The position numbers and the translations under genes are program-made. From the NCBI RefSeq assembly GCF_003046175.1, contig NZ_PZZM01000001.1, positions 815,001 through 879,000 of the forward strand: 64,000 nt of DNA, read 5' to 3'. This document shows positions 35,838 through 44,415 of this stretch, one piece after another. This DNA is from Bosea sp. 124. Lineage in GTDB: Bacteria > Pseudomonadota > Alphaproteobacteria > Rhizobiales > Beijerinckiaceae. The notes beneath the pieces were generated by a model. It did no database searches. It had not been told where the DNA came from and worked only from the letters and a program-made list of their open reading frames with translations. Positions within the stretch are counted from its first letter, which is position 1; each line of letters begins with the position of its first letter.

Positions 35838-36821
35838 ATGACGGATTTCAGGATCGACCGACGGGCCCTGCTCGGCGGCCTCGGCGCAACGATGGCCGTG
35901 CCGGCAACGGGCTTCGCGCAGGCGCCCTGGCCTCAGGGCCGCACACTCAAGCTGGTGGTGCCCTTCCCTCCCGCCGGGGCGACCGACGTGCTCGGCCGAC
36001 TCGTGGCCGACAAACTCGGCCAGGCATGGGGCATCAACCTCGTCGTCGAGAACCGTGCCGGCGCGGGCGGCAATATCGGCACCGACGTCGTCGCCAAGGC
36101 CGAACCGAATGGTGAGACGCTGCTGATCGTCTCGGTCGGCATGGCCACCAACCAGTATCTCTACGCCAGGCTCAATTATGATCCGGTCAAGGATCTGGCG
36201 CCCGTCACCATGGTCGCACTCGTGCCGAACCTGCTCGTGGTCAATAAAGACCTTCCGTTCAATTCGGTCGCCGAGCTGGTCGCCTATGCCAAAGCGAACC
36301 CTGGCAAGCTGACCTACGGCTCGTCGGGTGTCGGCACCTCGGTGCATCTCTCCGGCGAGTATTTCCAGAAGCTGACCGGCACGAAGATGGTGCATGTGCC
36401 CTATCGCGGCACGGCACAGGCGACGCAGGACCTGATCGGCGGGCGCATCGACCTGATCTTCGACAACATCACACAGGCGCTGCCGCATGTGCGGGCGGGC
36501 TCGATCCGGGGCCTCGGCATCACCACGGCCAGGCGCTCCGCCACGGCGCCGGAATTCGCGCCGATCGCGGAGACGGTGCCGGGCTTCGACGTCTCGTCCT
36601 GGTTCGCGCTGTTTGCGCCCGCCAGGACGCCTCAGGCCATCATCGACAAGATCCAGGCCGACACCAAGGCCGGGCTTGCCGATCCGGGCCTGCGCGCCAA
36701 GATGGACCTGCTCGCGGCCGAGCCAGTGGGCGGCACACCGGCCGAACTCGGAGCCTTCCTGCAGACCGAGATGAAGAAATGGGGCGACCTGATCAAGGAG
36801 ATCGGCGTGAAGGCGGAATAG
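35838..36821 (+). CDS. Tripartite tricarboxylate transporter-type substrate-binding protein (Bug/TctC)
   Basis: A 327-residue periplasmic binding protein. The N-terminus DRRALLGGLGAT has a twin-arginine-like or ordinary export signal ending at GFAQA. The Bug fold shows LVVPFPPAGATDVLGR, VVENRAGAGGNIGTD, LTYGSSGVGTSVHLSGE and VPYRGTAQATQDLIGG. Partners TctA/TctB are not in the window, so this is one of the solitary Bug proteins that usually work in uptake of small carboxylates or in sensing. Divergent from mepA. Confidence 0.92.
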   Translation: MTDFRIDRRALLGGLGATMAVPATGFAQAPWPQGRTLKLVVPFPPAGATDVLGRLVADKLGQAWGINLVVENRAGAGGNIGTDVVAKAEPNGETLLIVSVGMATNQYLYARLNYDPVKDLAPVTMVALVPNLLVVNKDLPFNSVAELVAYAKANPGKLTYGSSGVGTSVHLSGEYFQKLTGTKMVHVPYRGTAQATQDLIGGRIDLIFDNITQALPHVRAGSIRGLGITTARRSATAPEFAPIAETVPGFDVSSWFALFAPARTPQAIIDKIQADTKAGLADPGLRAKMDLLAAEPVGGTPAELGAFLQTEMKKWGDLIKEIGVKAE

Positions 36822-36939
36822 CGCAGGGCCGGGCACCCGGCGTCATGGCCCGGAGACCGGAACCTGCCGCGCGTTCCCGGCGTTCCCTTCTGCATCCTGT
36901 CGCGTCGCACCGCGATGCAGAGTTCAAAGGGTTTCCGCC

Positions 36940-37113
36940 ATGTCCACGCTCGTCATCGTCATCCTGCTCGTGCTGCTGCTCGGTGGCGGCGGCTATTACG
37001 GCCATCGCTCCTATGGCGCGACCGGCCTCGGCGGCGTGCTGGGGCTCGTCCTCGTCATCGTCCTGGTGCTGTGGCTGCTGGGTGCGATCGGTGGCGCGCC
37101 TGTCCGGATCTGA
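36940..37113 (+). CDS. DUF3309 family 57-residue membrane protein
   Basis: A 57-residue hydrophobic protein with two membrane spans (about 3-15 and 32-50) joined by the GGGGYYGHRSYG turn, the pattern of DUF3309. AAAGGG lies 8 bases before the ATG at 36940. Such proteins are widespread in proteobacteria and have no known function. Its stop is 57 bp from the convergent cyclodeaminase gene. Confidence 0.8.
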   Translation: MSTLVIVILLVLLLGGGGYYGHRSYGATGLGGVLGLVLVIVLVLWLLGAIGGAPVRI

Positions 37114-37170
37114 GCGCCATCAGAGCAACGACGCCGGACGTTTCCGCCCGGAGGGTCGCGACCGCCGCCC

Positions 37171-38121
37171 TCAGGCGCGGGCGCGGCTTTCCCAGACGGC
37201 AATCGCCGCTGCAAGATCCTCGAGCGAGACGCCCACGGATTTGAACAGCGTGATCTCGCCTTCCTCGGCACGGCCGACGATCCTGCCATGGCACAGGTCG
37301 GTCAGCGTCCCGGCGATCTTCTCGGCCGTGTAATTGCCCTCGTCGATGCCGATGGCAATGTCGCCGCCCTCGTCGATCGCCTTCTCGGAATCGACGACGA
37401 CGCGGGCGCGCTCGAGCGCGTCGGCATCGGCCTCGCGCATCTGCATGGTGAAGGCGCCGACGAGATCGAGATGCGCGTCGCGCTTGAGCCAGCGGCCATG
37501 GATCAGCGGCTGCGTCGCATTGGTGGCGCAGGAGATGATGTCGGCGGTGCGCGCCTCTCCTTCCAGATCGACCACGGCCCTCGCCTCGATGCCATCCCGT
37601 GCCAGTTCGGCGACGACGGCTTCGGCCGCCTCCGGCCGGCGGGCCCAGATTGCGATGTCGGTCAGCGGCCGCACCGCGCGGTGCGCCTTGATCAGGAAGG
37701 GCGCGAGGCCGCCCGCACCGACCATCAGCATGCTGGAGGCTTCGGGGTTCGACAGGTAGCGCGAGGCCAGCGCCGATGCGGCTGCCGTGCGCCACAGCGT
37801 CAGGCGGTTTCCGTCCATCACGGCGAGGGGCTCGCCGGTGCGGCCGTTCATCAGCAGATAGGCGCCCATGACGCCCGGCAGGTTGCGTGTGCCGTTGGCG
37901 AAGAAGACCGAGACGATCTTGGTGCCGAGATAGGCAGTCTCACTGTCAGGCGCGCTCCAGGCCGGCATGATCAGGAGAACAGCCTCCTCGCCCGGTCGCG
38001 CGATCTGATGGTGCGTGCGGGGCGGAACCACCGCCTCGCCGCGAAAGGCCTCGGCGAGCGTATCGATCAGCCCGGGAAAGGTCAGTGCCGCATCGATCTC
38101 GTCAGGTCCGAAAAGCTTCAT
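37171..38121 (-). CDS. Ornithine cyclodeaminase/mu-crystallin family protein
   Basis: A 316-residue NAD(P)-binding protein of the OCD/mu-crystallin family. The Rossmann segment MLMVGAGGLAPFLIKAHRAV is near 133-152, and LGTKIVSVF plus DLVGAFTMQMREAD match substrate-site blocks. Members act as ornithine cyclodeaminase, alanine or ketimine dehydrogenases, so the exact reaction is open. Its ATG shares a base with the lapA stop (TGATG). In related genomes trpF often occupies this place. Confidence 0.88.
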   Translation of the reverse strand: MKLFGPDEIDAALTFPGLIDTLAEAFRGEAVVPPRTHHQIARPGEEAVLLIMPAWSAPDSETAYLGTKIVSVFFANGTRNLPGVMGAYLLMNGRTGEPLAVMDGNRLTLWRTAAASALASRYLSNPEASSMLMVGAGGLAPFLIKAHRAVRPLTDIAIWARRPEAAEAVVAELARDGIEARAVVDLEGEARTADIISCATNATQPLIHGRWLKRDAHLDLVGAFTMQMREADADALERARVVVDSEKAIDEGGDIAIGIDEGNYTAEKIAGTLTDLCHGRIVGRAEEGEITLFKSVGVSLEDLAAAIAVWESRARA

Positions 38122-38459
38122 CAGCCACGTCCATTGGTGAGAGCCGGCAGGGCCGAGTCCGGCACGGCCGCGCGCAGCATCTGTGTCTCCGAGCGGAGGG
38201 TCTCCGCTTCGCGCCGGTTGCGGCGGGCCGCCCTGCGGTGCTTGCCCTGCGCCAGCCAGGAGGCGAGACCGCCGATCAGCACACCGACGGCGAGCGCCGC
38301 TAGGACGACGGCGAAGAGGGGCAGATCGAAGGCAAAGACCGGCGCGTCGCGGCTGATCGGATCGAAAGAGACGCGGACAGGTGCCCGGTTCGCGACCGAG
38401 AACAGCACGATCGCCAGCGCGATCGGCACCAGGACGAGGGCCTTGAAGAAGGATTTCAT
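38121..38459 (-). CDS. lapA: LapA domain (DUF1049) membrane protein
   Basis: A 112-residue inner-membrane protein with two membrane helices (about 5-22 and 43-66) and a basic cytosolic helix with coiled-coil character (QGKHRRAARRNRREAETLRSE region). It is the lipopolysaccharide assembly protein A domain family, found beside ihfB in many proteobacteria, as here. AAAGGA precedes the ATG. Its stop overlaps the next gene's start by one base. Confidence 0.85.
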   Translation of the reverse strand: MKSFFKALVLVPIALAIVLFSVANRAPVRVSFDPISRDAPVFAFDLPLFAVVLAALAVGVLIGGLASWLAQGKHRRAARRNRREAETLRSETQMLRAAVPDSALPALTNGRG

Positions 38460-38535
38460 CGGGTTTCCTTTGCGCGATCGCTCGATCCGGGGCGGCACGG
38501 GGATGCTGCCACCACGCGATCTTTCAGGGCTTCGG

Positions 38536-38580
38536 CGTCATTCCGGAGAGACGGCGGCGCCATCGAGTCCCGAAATGACG
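38536..38580. repeat. Short palindromic repeat between lapA and ihfB
   Basis: CGTCATTCCGG (38536-38546) is nearly inverted by CCGAAATGACG (38570-38580), one mismatch. The ends resemble those of the longer element at 41345-41458. Confidence 0.6.
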
Positions 38581-38616
38581 GGCGCGTTTCCGGCGAAAGC
38601 CTCTTTCAGAACGTCG

Positions 38617-38901
38617 TCACGCCTTCCCGTTGAGCCGAAGCCTGAGCTCCTTGCCCGTCTTGAAGACGGGGACGAACTTCTCCTCGACCTCGACCGCATC
38701 GCCCGTACGGGGGTTGCGACCGACGCGGGCGGAGCGCGCCTTGCGCGAGAAGGCGCCGAAGCCCCGCAGCTCGACCCTGTCGCCGCGCGAGAGCGCCTTG
38801 ACGACCTCGTCGAGGATCGCCGTGACGATATTCTCGATATCGCGCTGATAGAGATGGCCGTTACGTTCGGCGATGCGTTGAACGAGTTCTGATTTTATCA
38901 T
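38617..38901 (-). CDS. ihfB: Integration host factor subunit beta
   Basis: A 94-residue DNA-bending protein of the HU/IHF family. The signature [21 protein letters not shown] is at about 47-67 with the intercalating Pro in RNPRTG. The N-terminus [14 protein letters not shown] is typical of IhfB. Longer frame upstream is a shadow. Positioned between sppA and lapA as in other alphaproteobacteria. The ribosome site is weak. Confidence 0.95.
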   Translation of the reverse strand: MIKSELVQRIAERNGHLYQRDIENIVTAILDEVVKALSRGDRVELRGFGAFSRKARSARVGRNPRTGDAVEVEEKFVPVFKTGKELRLRLNGKA

Positions 38902-38929
38902 CGTTGCAATATAACCGCTTGTATCAACA

Positions 38930-39901
38930 TCACTTTTCGACTGCAGGCTGCCAGAGCGCCAGAGGCGCGTCAAGCCGCAAACCGAGCGGTTGATCGGCCG
39001 CACGGGCCAGGATCGCGGCCAGCGTGTCGAGGCCCGCCGCGCGGGCCATCGCCTCGCCCGCGCTCCACAGCCCAAGCGACGAGGTTTCGCTCCGGCGGCG
39101 CCAGTCGCGGACGCGCAATCCCTTGGCGACCCCCTTCTCACGCTCCAGCCAGGCGATCGCTTCCGGTTCGCCACCGATCTCGTCGACCAGCTTCAGCGCG
39201 GCAGCCTGCCGGCCGGTGTGGACGCGCCCGTCGGAGACGACCGCGACCTCGGGCTCCGCCAACCGGCGACGCTCGCGGACCAGGCGCTTGAACCAGTCGT
39301 AATTGTCGTCGACGACGCGCTGGAGGGCCGCGCGCGCCTCCGGCGAAGTCGGCTCGAAGCCGCTGGGCGCGGCCTTGAGCGGGCTCGACTTGATGGACTC
39401 GACCTTGACACCGATGGTGTCCAGCAATTGCGCGACGTTCGGGAGCTGGAACAGAACGCCGATCGAGCCGACGAGCGAGGTCTGGCGCGCCACGATCCGG
39501 TCGGAGCCGATCGCCGCAATGTAGCCACCCGAGGCCGCGAGGCCGTCGACGACCGCGACCATCGGTTTCTTCGCCGCGAGCTGGCGCAGCGCATCATAGA
39601 GCGCCTCGGAGCCGCTGACCGTGCCGCCGGGGCTGTCGATCCTGACCAGAACGGCCGCGGCGCGGCTGTTCTCGAGCGACTTGACGAGCTCCAGCGTGCG
39701 CCTGTCGCCCGAGATGAAGCCCGAGATCGTGACTCGGGCGATATGAGCCTGGCTGAGCGAGCCGGGGGTCCGCCCCGTCCAGGCGAGGCCGGCAACGACG
39801 GCCGCGCCGAGAACGCCGACGACGGCGAGAAGGCGCCACAGCGTCACCTTGCGGCGCAGACTGCGACGGTCGGCGAGCAGATCAGCATCGGACGACATCA
39901 A
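38930..39901 (-). CDS. sppA: Signal peptide peptidase SppA, short form
   Basis: A 323-residue S49 serine protease anchored by one membrane segment (about 24-42) that degrades cleaved signal peptides. The catalytic serine is in [11 protein letters not shown] (Ser124) and the general base lysine in [10 protein letters not shown] (Lys176). [13 protein letters not shown] is also conserved. About half the length of E. coli SppA, i.e. the single-repeat form. Lies 28 bp upstream of ihfB, same strand. Confidence 0.94.
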   Translation of the reverse strand: MMSSDADLLADRRSLRRKVTLWRLLAVVGVLGAAVVAGLAWTGRTPGSLSQAHIARVTISGFISGDRRTLELVKSLENSRAAAVLVRIDSPGGTVSGSEALYDALRQLAAKKPMVAVVDGLAASGGYIAAIGSDRIVARQTSLVGSIGVLFQLPNVAQLLDTIGVKVESIKSSPLKAAPSGFEPTSPEARAALQRVVDDNYDWFKRLVRERRRLAEPEVAVVSDGRVHTGRQAAALKLVDEIGGEPEAIAWLEREKGVAKGLRVRDWRRRSETSSLGLWSAGEAMARAAGLDTLAAILARAADQPLGLRLDAPLALWQPAVEK

Positions 39902-40028
39902 GGCGCTCCTGTCGGCTCAGAGCCAAAGATCATGACGAGGCCCGAAAACGGTTCTCATTCTCGGCATTATGCTCTGGGGTCCGTGGTGTAGCCTCGCACC
40001 GGAGCGGGAGCAAGGCGAAGCACGAGCC

Positions 40029-41318
40029 TCAGGCTGCGACCGGCGCGCGCGTCCGGTCGAGCGCCAGCAAAGCGAGCCCGCTCGCGACCGAGCGGAAGGC
40101 ATCGCCGACATGGATCCGCCCGGCGCCGAAGCGGCGGTCGAACAGCGCGCGCACGGCCGGCACATGCGAGGTGCCGCCGGTCATGAAGACGGCCTCGATC
40201 GCACCGGAGGCAACATTCGCCTCGGCCAGAGCCTTGTCGAGCGCAGCCTCGATCGCACCGACATCCGCGGCGATCCAGCCGTCGAAATCGGCGCGCGTGA
40301 TGGTGCGCTCGATCGCGACGCCCATCTGTTCGAAGTGCAGCACGGTCTCATTCGCGGCCGAGAGCGCGATCTTGGCGGCCGAGACGGCGCGGTAGAGTTC
40401 GTAGCCGAGATCGTATTCGATCACGGTCAGCAAATCCTCGAGCTTGCCCGGCTCGACCGCATCGCGGATCAGCGCCTTGAGTTCGGCCATGGTCTCGCGG
40501 CTCTTCATCAGCGAAAGCCGATGCCATTGCGCGAAGGCGGCATGGTAATGCGCCGGGATCGGCAGCAGCTTCTCGAAAGAGCGATAGTCGCTGCCCTTGC
40601 CGAGGCGCGGCGAAACCGCATGCTCGATAATGCGGTAGTCGAAGGTGTCGCCGGCAACGCCGACGCCGGCATGGGAGAGCGGGATGGCATCTAGCCGCCC
40701 GGCCCCGCCGGGCTCGAAGCGCATCACCGAGAAATCGCTGGTGCCGCCGCCGAAATCGGCGACCAGCATGGTCTGCGGCTTCGCCAGATCACGGGCATAC
40801 CAATAGGCGGCACCGAGCGGCTCATAGGCGAAGTCGACCTGCGGCATGCCGGCCTTGGCATAGGACGCCCTGAGCCGGCCGAGCGCGAGATCCTCATCCG
40901 GGCGCTCGCCAGCGAAGACGACGGGGCGGCCGGAGACCAGGGGCGTCTCGGCGACGCCGTCGAGGCCGGCCGAGAGATCCGACAGGAAGACGCCGATCAG
41001 ATCCTCCAGCTTGAAGAGCTTGCCGAACAGCCGCGTCTCCTGAAAGGCGCGGCTGGAAAGATGGGTCTTTAGCGATTGCAGGAAGCGGTGCTCAGTCGTC
41101 ATGCCCAACGCCATGTCGAGCGCGTCGGGCCCGCTGACATGGGCGATCGAGCTCTGCGGCGGGCGGCCCTCGCGCCAGAACATCAGGGCCGAACGGTAGG
41201 CATCGACCGCGCCCTGCTTCGTGGCGAAGGAGCGCGTCGTCACCGAGCCGTCGGCGCGAGCCAGGGCCACCACGCTGTTGGTGGTGCCGAAATCGATGCC
41301 GATGGCGGCGAGGGGCAT
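40029..41318 (-). CDS. Hsp70-family protein (YegD-like)
   Basis: A 429-residue actin/Hsp70-fold ATPase. Phosphate-1 motif is AIGIDFGTTNS (5-15), phosphate-2 VADFGGGTSDFSV (about 185-197), and the adenosine motif is FMTGGTSHVPAVR near 383. It is far shorter than DnaK and has no substrate-binding domain or EEVD-type tail, like E. coli YegD, whose role is unknown. It sits between rpsA and sppA, genes usually adjacent in relatives, so it is probably an insertion into that block. Confidence 0.9.
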   Translation of the reverse strand: MPLAAIGIDFGTTNSVVALARADGSVTTRSFATKQGAVDAYRSALMFWREGRPPQSSIAHVSGPDALDMALGMTTEHRFLQSLKTHLSSRAFQETRLFGKLFKLEDLIGVFLSDLSAGLDGVAETPLVSGRPVVFAGERPDEDLALGRLRASYAKAGMPQVDFAYEPLGAAYWYARDLAKPQTMLVADFGGGTSDFSVMRFEPGGAGRLDAIPLSHAGVGVAGDTFDYRIIEHAVSPRLGKGSDYRSFEKLLPIPAHYHAAFAQWHRLSLMKSRETMAELKALIRDAVEPGKLEDLLTVIEYDLGYELYRAVSAAKIALSAANETVLHFEQMGVAIERTITRADFDGWIAADVGAIEAALDKALAEANVASGAIEAVFMTGGTSHVPAVRALFDRRFGAGRIHVGDAFRSVASGLALLALDRTRAPVAA

Positions 41319-41344
41319 GGTGCTCTCCTTGTCAGCAGGTACGG

Positions 41345-41458
41345 CGTCATCCCGGACAAGCGGCGCAGCCGCGCCGATCCGGGATCCACTCCGGAGCGCG
41401 GATCGGGGAGGCTCAGGAATGAATCCCGGGTCTCCGCTTCGCTACGCCCGGGATGACG
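41345..41458. repeat. 114 bp palindromic intergenic element
   Basis: Perfect 11 bp inverted ends, CGTCATCCCGG (41345-41355) and CCGGGATGACG (41448-41458), bracket further inverted segments (GATCCGGGATCC, AATCCCGGGT). It fills the gap between the Hsp70 start and the rpsA terminator. Elements with these ends are common between genes in related genomes. Confidence 0.75.
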
Positions 41459-41483
41459 GCGAGGATGTTCCCGCCGACAGCCG

Positions 41484-41518
41484 AAACAAAAGCCCGCGCG
41501 GATTTCTCCGCGCGGGCT
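41484..41518 (-). terminator. Rho-independent terminator of rpsA
   Basis: A perfect 12 bp stem (41518-41507 with 41502-41491), loop of four, then TTTTGTTT region on the minus strand (41490-41484). It lies 36 bp after the rpsA stop. Confidence 0.9.
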
Positions 41519-41553
41519 GATCGAATGATCCGGCCGCCGAGGCGGCCGGAACC

Positions 41554-43257
41554 TCACTTCTTGTCGGTCGTCGCCTTCTTGAGGGCGGCGCCCAGGATGT
41601 CGCCGAGCGAGGCGCCGGAGTCGGCGGAGCCGTACTGCGCCATCGCCTCCTTCTCCTCGGCCATTTCCAGGGCCTTGATCGAGACCTGGATCTTGCGGGC
41701 CTTCTTGTCGAACAGGATGACGCGAGCGTCGACCTTTTCGCCAGCCGCGAAGCGCTCGGGGCGCTGCTCGGCGCGATCGCGGGCGATCTCGGCGCGCTTG
41801 ATGAAGGTGGTCATGTCGGTGCCGGCGATCTTGACGTCGAGACCGGCTTCCTTGACCTCGATCACCTCACAGGTGACGACCTGGCCCTTCTTGAACTCGC
41901 CAGCATCCACGAAGGGATCGCCGCCGAGCTGCTTCAGGCCGAGCGAGATGCGCTCCTTCTCGACGTCCACATCGAGAACGACAGCCTGCAGCATGTCGCC
42001 CTTCTTGTATTCCTCGATGACCTGCTCGCCCGGACGGTTCCAGTCGAGATCGGAGAGATGGATCATGCCGTCGATATCGCCTTCGAGACCCAGGAACAGG
42101 CCGAATTCGGTCTTGTTCTTGACCTCGCCCTCGACCGTCGAACCGGCCGGATGCTGCTCGGCGAAGACCTCCCACGGATTGCGGAGGGTCTGCTTGAGAC
42201 CGAGCGAGATGCGGCGCTTGACCTGATCGACCTCGAGGATCGCGACGTCGACTTCCTGAGAGGTCGAGACGATCTTGCCGGGGTGGACGTTCTTCTTGGT
42301 CCAGGACATCTCGGAGACGTGGATGAGGCCTTCGATGCCCGGCTCCACTTCGACGAAGGCGCCGTAGTCCGTGATGTTGGTGACGCGACCCTTGAGGCGC
42401 GCACCGACGGGGTAACGGGCTGCAATGCCATCCCACGGATCGGCAAGCAGCTGCTTGATGCCGAGCGAGATGCGGTGCGTGTCCTGGTTGATCTTGATGA
42501 TCTTGACCTTGACCGTCTGGCCGATGGTCACGACCTCGGACGGATGGTTGACGCGACGCCAGGCCATGTCGGTGACATGGAGCAGGCCGTCGATGCCGCC
42601 GAGGTCAACGAACGCACCGTATTCGGTGATGTTCTTGACGACGCCGTCGATGACCTGGCCCTCTTCGAGTGAAGCCACAAGCTCGGAGCGAGCCTCGGCG
42701 CGGGTCTCTTCGAGGACGGTGCGGCGCGACACGACGATGTTGCCGCGGCGGCGATCCATCTTGAGGATCTCGAAGGGCTGCGGCTGGCCCATCAGCGGGC
42801 CGACGTCGCGGATCGGACGGATGTCGACCTGCGAACGCGGCAGGAAGGCGACAGCGCCGTCGAGGTCGACGGTGTAGCCGCCCTTGACGGTGTTGAAGAT
42901 GACGCCCGAAACCTTCTCGCGAGCCTCGAAGGCCTTCTCGAGCTTGACCCAGCTCTCCTCGCGGCGAGCCTTGTCGCGCGAGATGACGGCTTCGCCGAGC
43001 GCGTTTTCGATCCGGTCCAGATAGACCTCGACCTCGTCGCCGACCTTGATGTCCTGGTCACGGCCGGGGCCGTTGAATTCCTTGAGCGCGACGCGCCCTT
43101 CCGTCTTCAAGCCGACATCGATGATCGCCATGTCCTTTTCGATGGCGACGACGATGCCCTTGATGACGGAACCTTCGAGGGCTTCGTTCTGACCGAAGGA
43201 TTCCTCGAGAAGGGCGGCGAAATCCTCGCGGCCCGAAAAGCTTTCTACGGCTGACAT
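41554..43257 (-). CDS. rpsA: 30S ribosomal protein S1
   Basis: A 567-residue S1, which binds mRNA and helps initiate translation. Six S1 RNA-binding repeats can be traced, beginning near residues 30, 117, 202, 289, 376 and 461; repeats 3-5 show the strong pattern [19 protein letters not shown]. The ATG at 43257 follows GGAGAATGC. The frame is open for 234 more codons upstream but that part is Arg/Ser-rich shadow. No cmk upstream, unlike most relatives. A terminator follows. Confidence 0.97.
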   Translation of the reverse strand: MSAVESFSGREDFAALLEESFGQNEALEGSVIKGIVVAIEKDMAIIDVGLKTEGRVALKEFNGPGRDQDIKVGDEVEVYLDRIENALGEAVISRDKARREESWVKLEKAFEAREKVSGVIFNTVKGGYTVDLDGAVAFLPRSQVDIRPIRDVGPLMGQPQPFEILKMDRRRGNIVVSRRTVLEETRAEARSELVASLEEGQVIDGVVKNITEYGAFVDLGGIDGLLHVTDMAWRRVNHPSEVVTIGQTVKVKIIKINQDTHRISLGIKQLLADPWDGIAARYPVGARLKGRVTNITDYGAFVEVEPGIEGLIHVSEMSWTKKNVHPGKIVSTSQEVDVAILEVDQVKRRISLGLKQTLRNPWEVFAEQHPAGSTVEGEVKNKTEFGLFLGLEGDIDGMIHLSDLDWNRPGEQVIEEYKKGDMLQAVVLDVDVEKERISLGLKQLGGDPFVDAGEFKKGQVVTCEVIEVKEAGLDVKIAGTDMTTFIKRAEIARDRAEQRPERFAAGEKVDARVILFDKKARKIQVSIKALEMAEEKEAMAQYGSADSGASLGDILGAALKKATTDKK

Positions 43258-43546
43258 GCATTCTCCTGACGCCGGCCGCGTATCCCGCGGATGTCCGGCA
43301 AGCGCCCGATTGGGTTGGTGTTGCAGGCCGGATGCTCCCGTCGGCGCCTCCTGAGAGGCTGGTCCACCGGCCCGCGCATCGCAGCGCCGGGACGAAGGAC
43401 GGCGCAAGGCCGCCGGTTTTACATCCGCATCCGAACGATCCGTTCCAAACACCAAACGGGAGCCGGCCTCAAAGGCCGCCCCCGGCGGTGATCGATCACG
43501 GCCCTTCGGACAGGCGCGATGTAATGGAAAGCAGGGCAGAGGGCAA
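43258..43546 (-). promoter_or_regulatory. rpsA promoter candidate and long 5' leader
   Basis: This 403 bp gap (43258-43660) has no credible gene. On the minus strand TTGCCC (43546-43541), 17 bp, TACATC (43523-43518) is a plausible promoter, which would give a leader of about 250 bases. Near 43485-43460 the leader can form a GC-rich hairpin with one bulge (GGGGGC-GGCCT against AGGCC-GGCTCCC). The rest shows nothing recognisable. Confidence 0.35.
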
Positions 43547-43660
43547 GCGGGACGGCGCAGATCAGAGTCTTGCGCGGCCGTGCGGTGACGGCGATCTTTC
43601 CATGACCTGATGGACTGCAGCGAGCAGCCTTGCGATGGTCCAGGTGGCATGGAGCGGATC

Positions 43661-44326
43661 ATGACCGACGACCCCGAAACGCCGTCCGACAGCAAGCTCA
43701 CCCGGACCAAGCAGGCTTGGGCGCAAGCCGGCAAGTTCCTAACCGGACGCATCGCCCGGCCGGAGAGCGAACGACTGCCGCCGGGGCAGCATCTGGTCAA
43801 GGACTGGCCGGTGCTCGATCTCGGCCTGCAGCCGGAGATTTCGCTGGCGAACTGGACGCTCGACATCGATGGCGCGGTCGAGAACCCGCAGCATTGGCGC
43901 TGGACGGATCTCCTCGCGCAGGAACAGGCGAGCGAAGTCTCCGACATCCACTGCGTCACAACCTGGTCGCGCTACGACAACCGCTGGGAGGGCGTTTCGA
44001 CGCGCACGCTGCTCGACCTCGCCCGGCCGAGGCCGGAGGCGGGCTTCGTCGTGCTGCATGCCCAGGACGGCTACACCACCAATCTGACACTCGCGGATTT
44101 CGCCAGCGAGGACGCCATCCTGGCCCATTCCTGGGAGGGCCGGCCGCTGACCGCCGAGCATGGCGGACCGCTCCGGCTCGTGCTGCCGAAGCTGTATTTC
44201 TGGAAGAGCGCGAAATGGCTGAAGCGGGTCGAATTCACGACCGCCAACCAGCCCGGCTTCTGGGAGGTCCGCGGCTATCACGACCGCGGCGACCCGTGGA
44301 CGGAGGAACGCTACAGCGGCGATTGA
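43661..44326 (+). CDS. Sulfite oxidase-like molybdopterin oxidoreductase
   Basis: A 221-residue protein of the sulfite oxidase catalytic-domain family (YuiH-like). The Mo-ligating cysteine is in SDIHCVTTWSRYDNRWEGV (Cys98), with ADFASEDAILAHSWEG and GGPLRLVLPKLYFWKSAKW after it. No signal peptide and no heme domain, unlike MsrP or SorA. The ATG at 43661 has GGAG 6 bases upstream. Divergent from rpsA. The physiological substrate is not known. Confidence 0.9.
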   Translation: MTDDPETPSDSKLTRTKQAWAQAGKFLTGRIARPESERLPPGQHLVKDWPVLDLGLQPEISLANWTLDIDGAVENPQHWRWTDLLAQEQASEVSDIHCVTTWSRYDNRWEGVSTRTLLDLARPRPEAGFVVLHAQDGYTTNLTLADFASEDAILAHSWEGRPLTAEHGGPLRLVLPKLYFWKSAKWLKRVEFTTANQPGFWEVRGYHDRGDPWTEERYSGD

Positions 44327-44415
44327 GGCGGTTCCCCTCGGAAACAGAGTTGCCCCTTCAGGCGCCGGGCCCGCATACCCGGCCGCCCTGCTTGGCTCCC
44401 CGGCAGCCGCCAGGC

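Noticed and set aside
43258..43959. N-terminal extension of the rpsA frame
   Set aside because: The 234 extra codons are unlike S1, and GGAG stands directly before the ATG at 43257.
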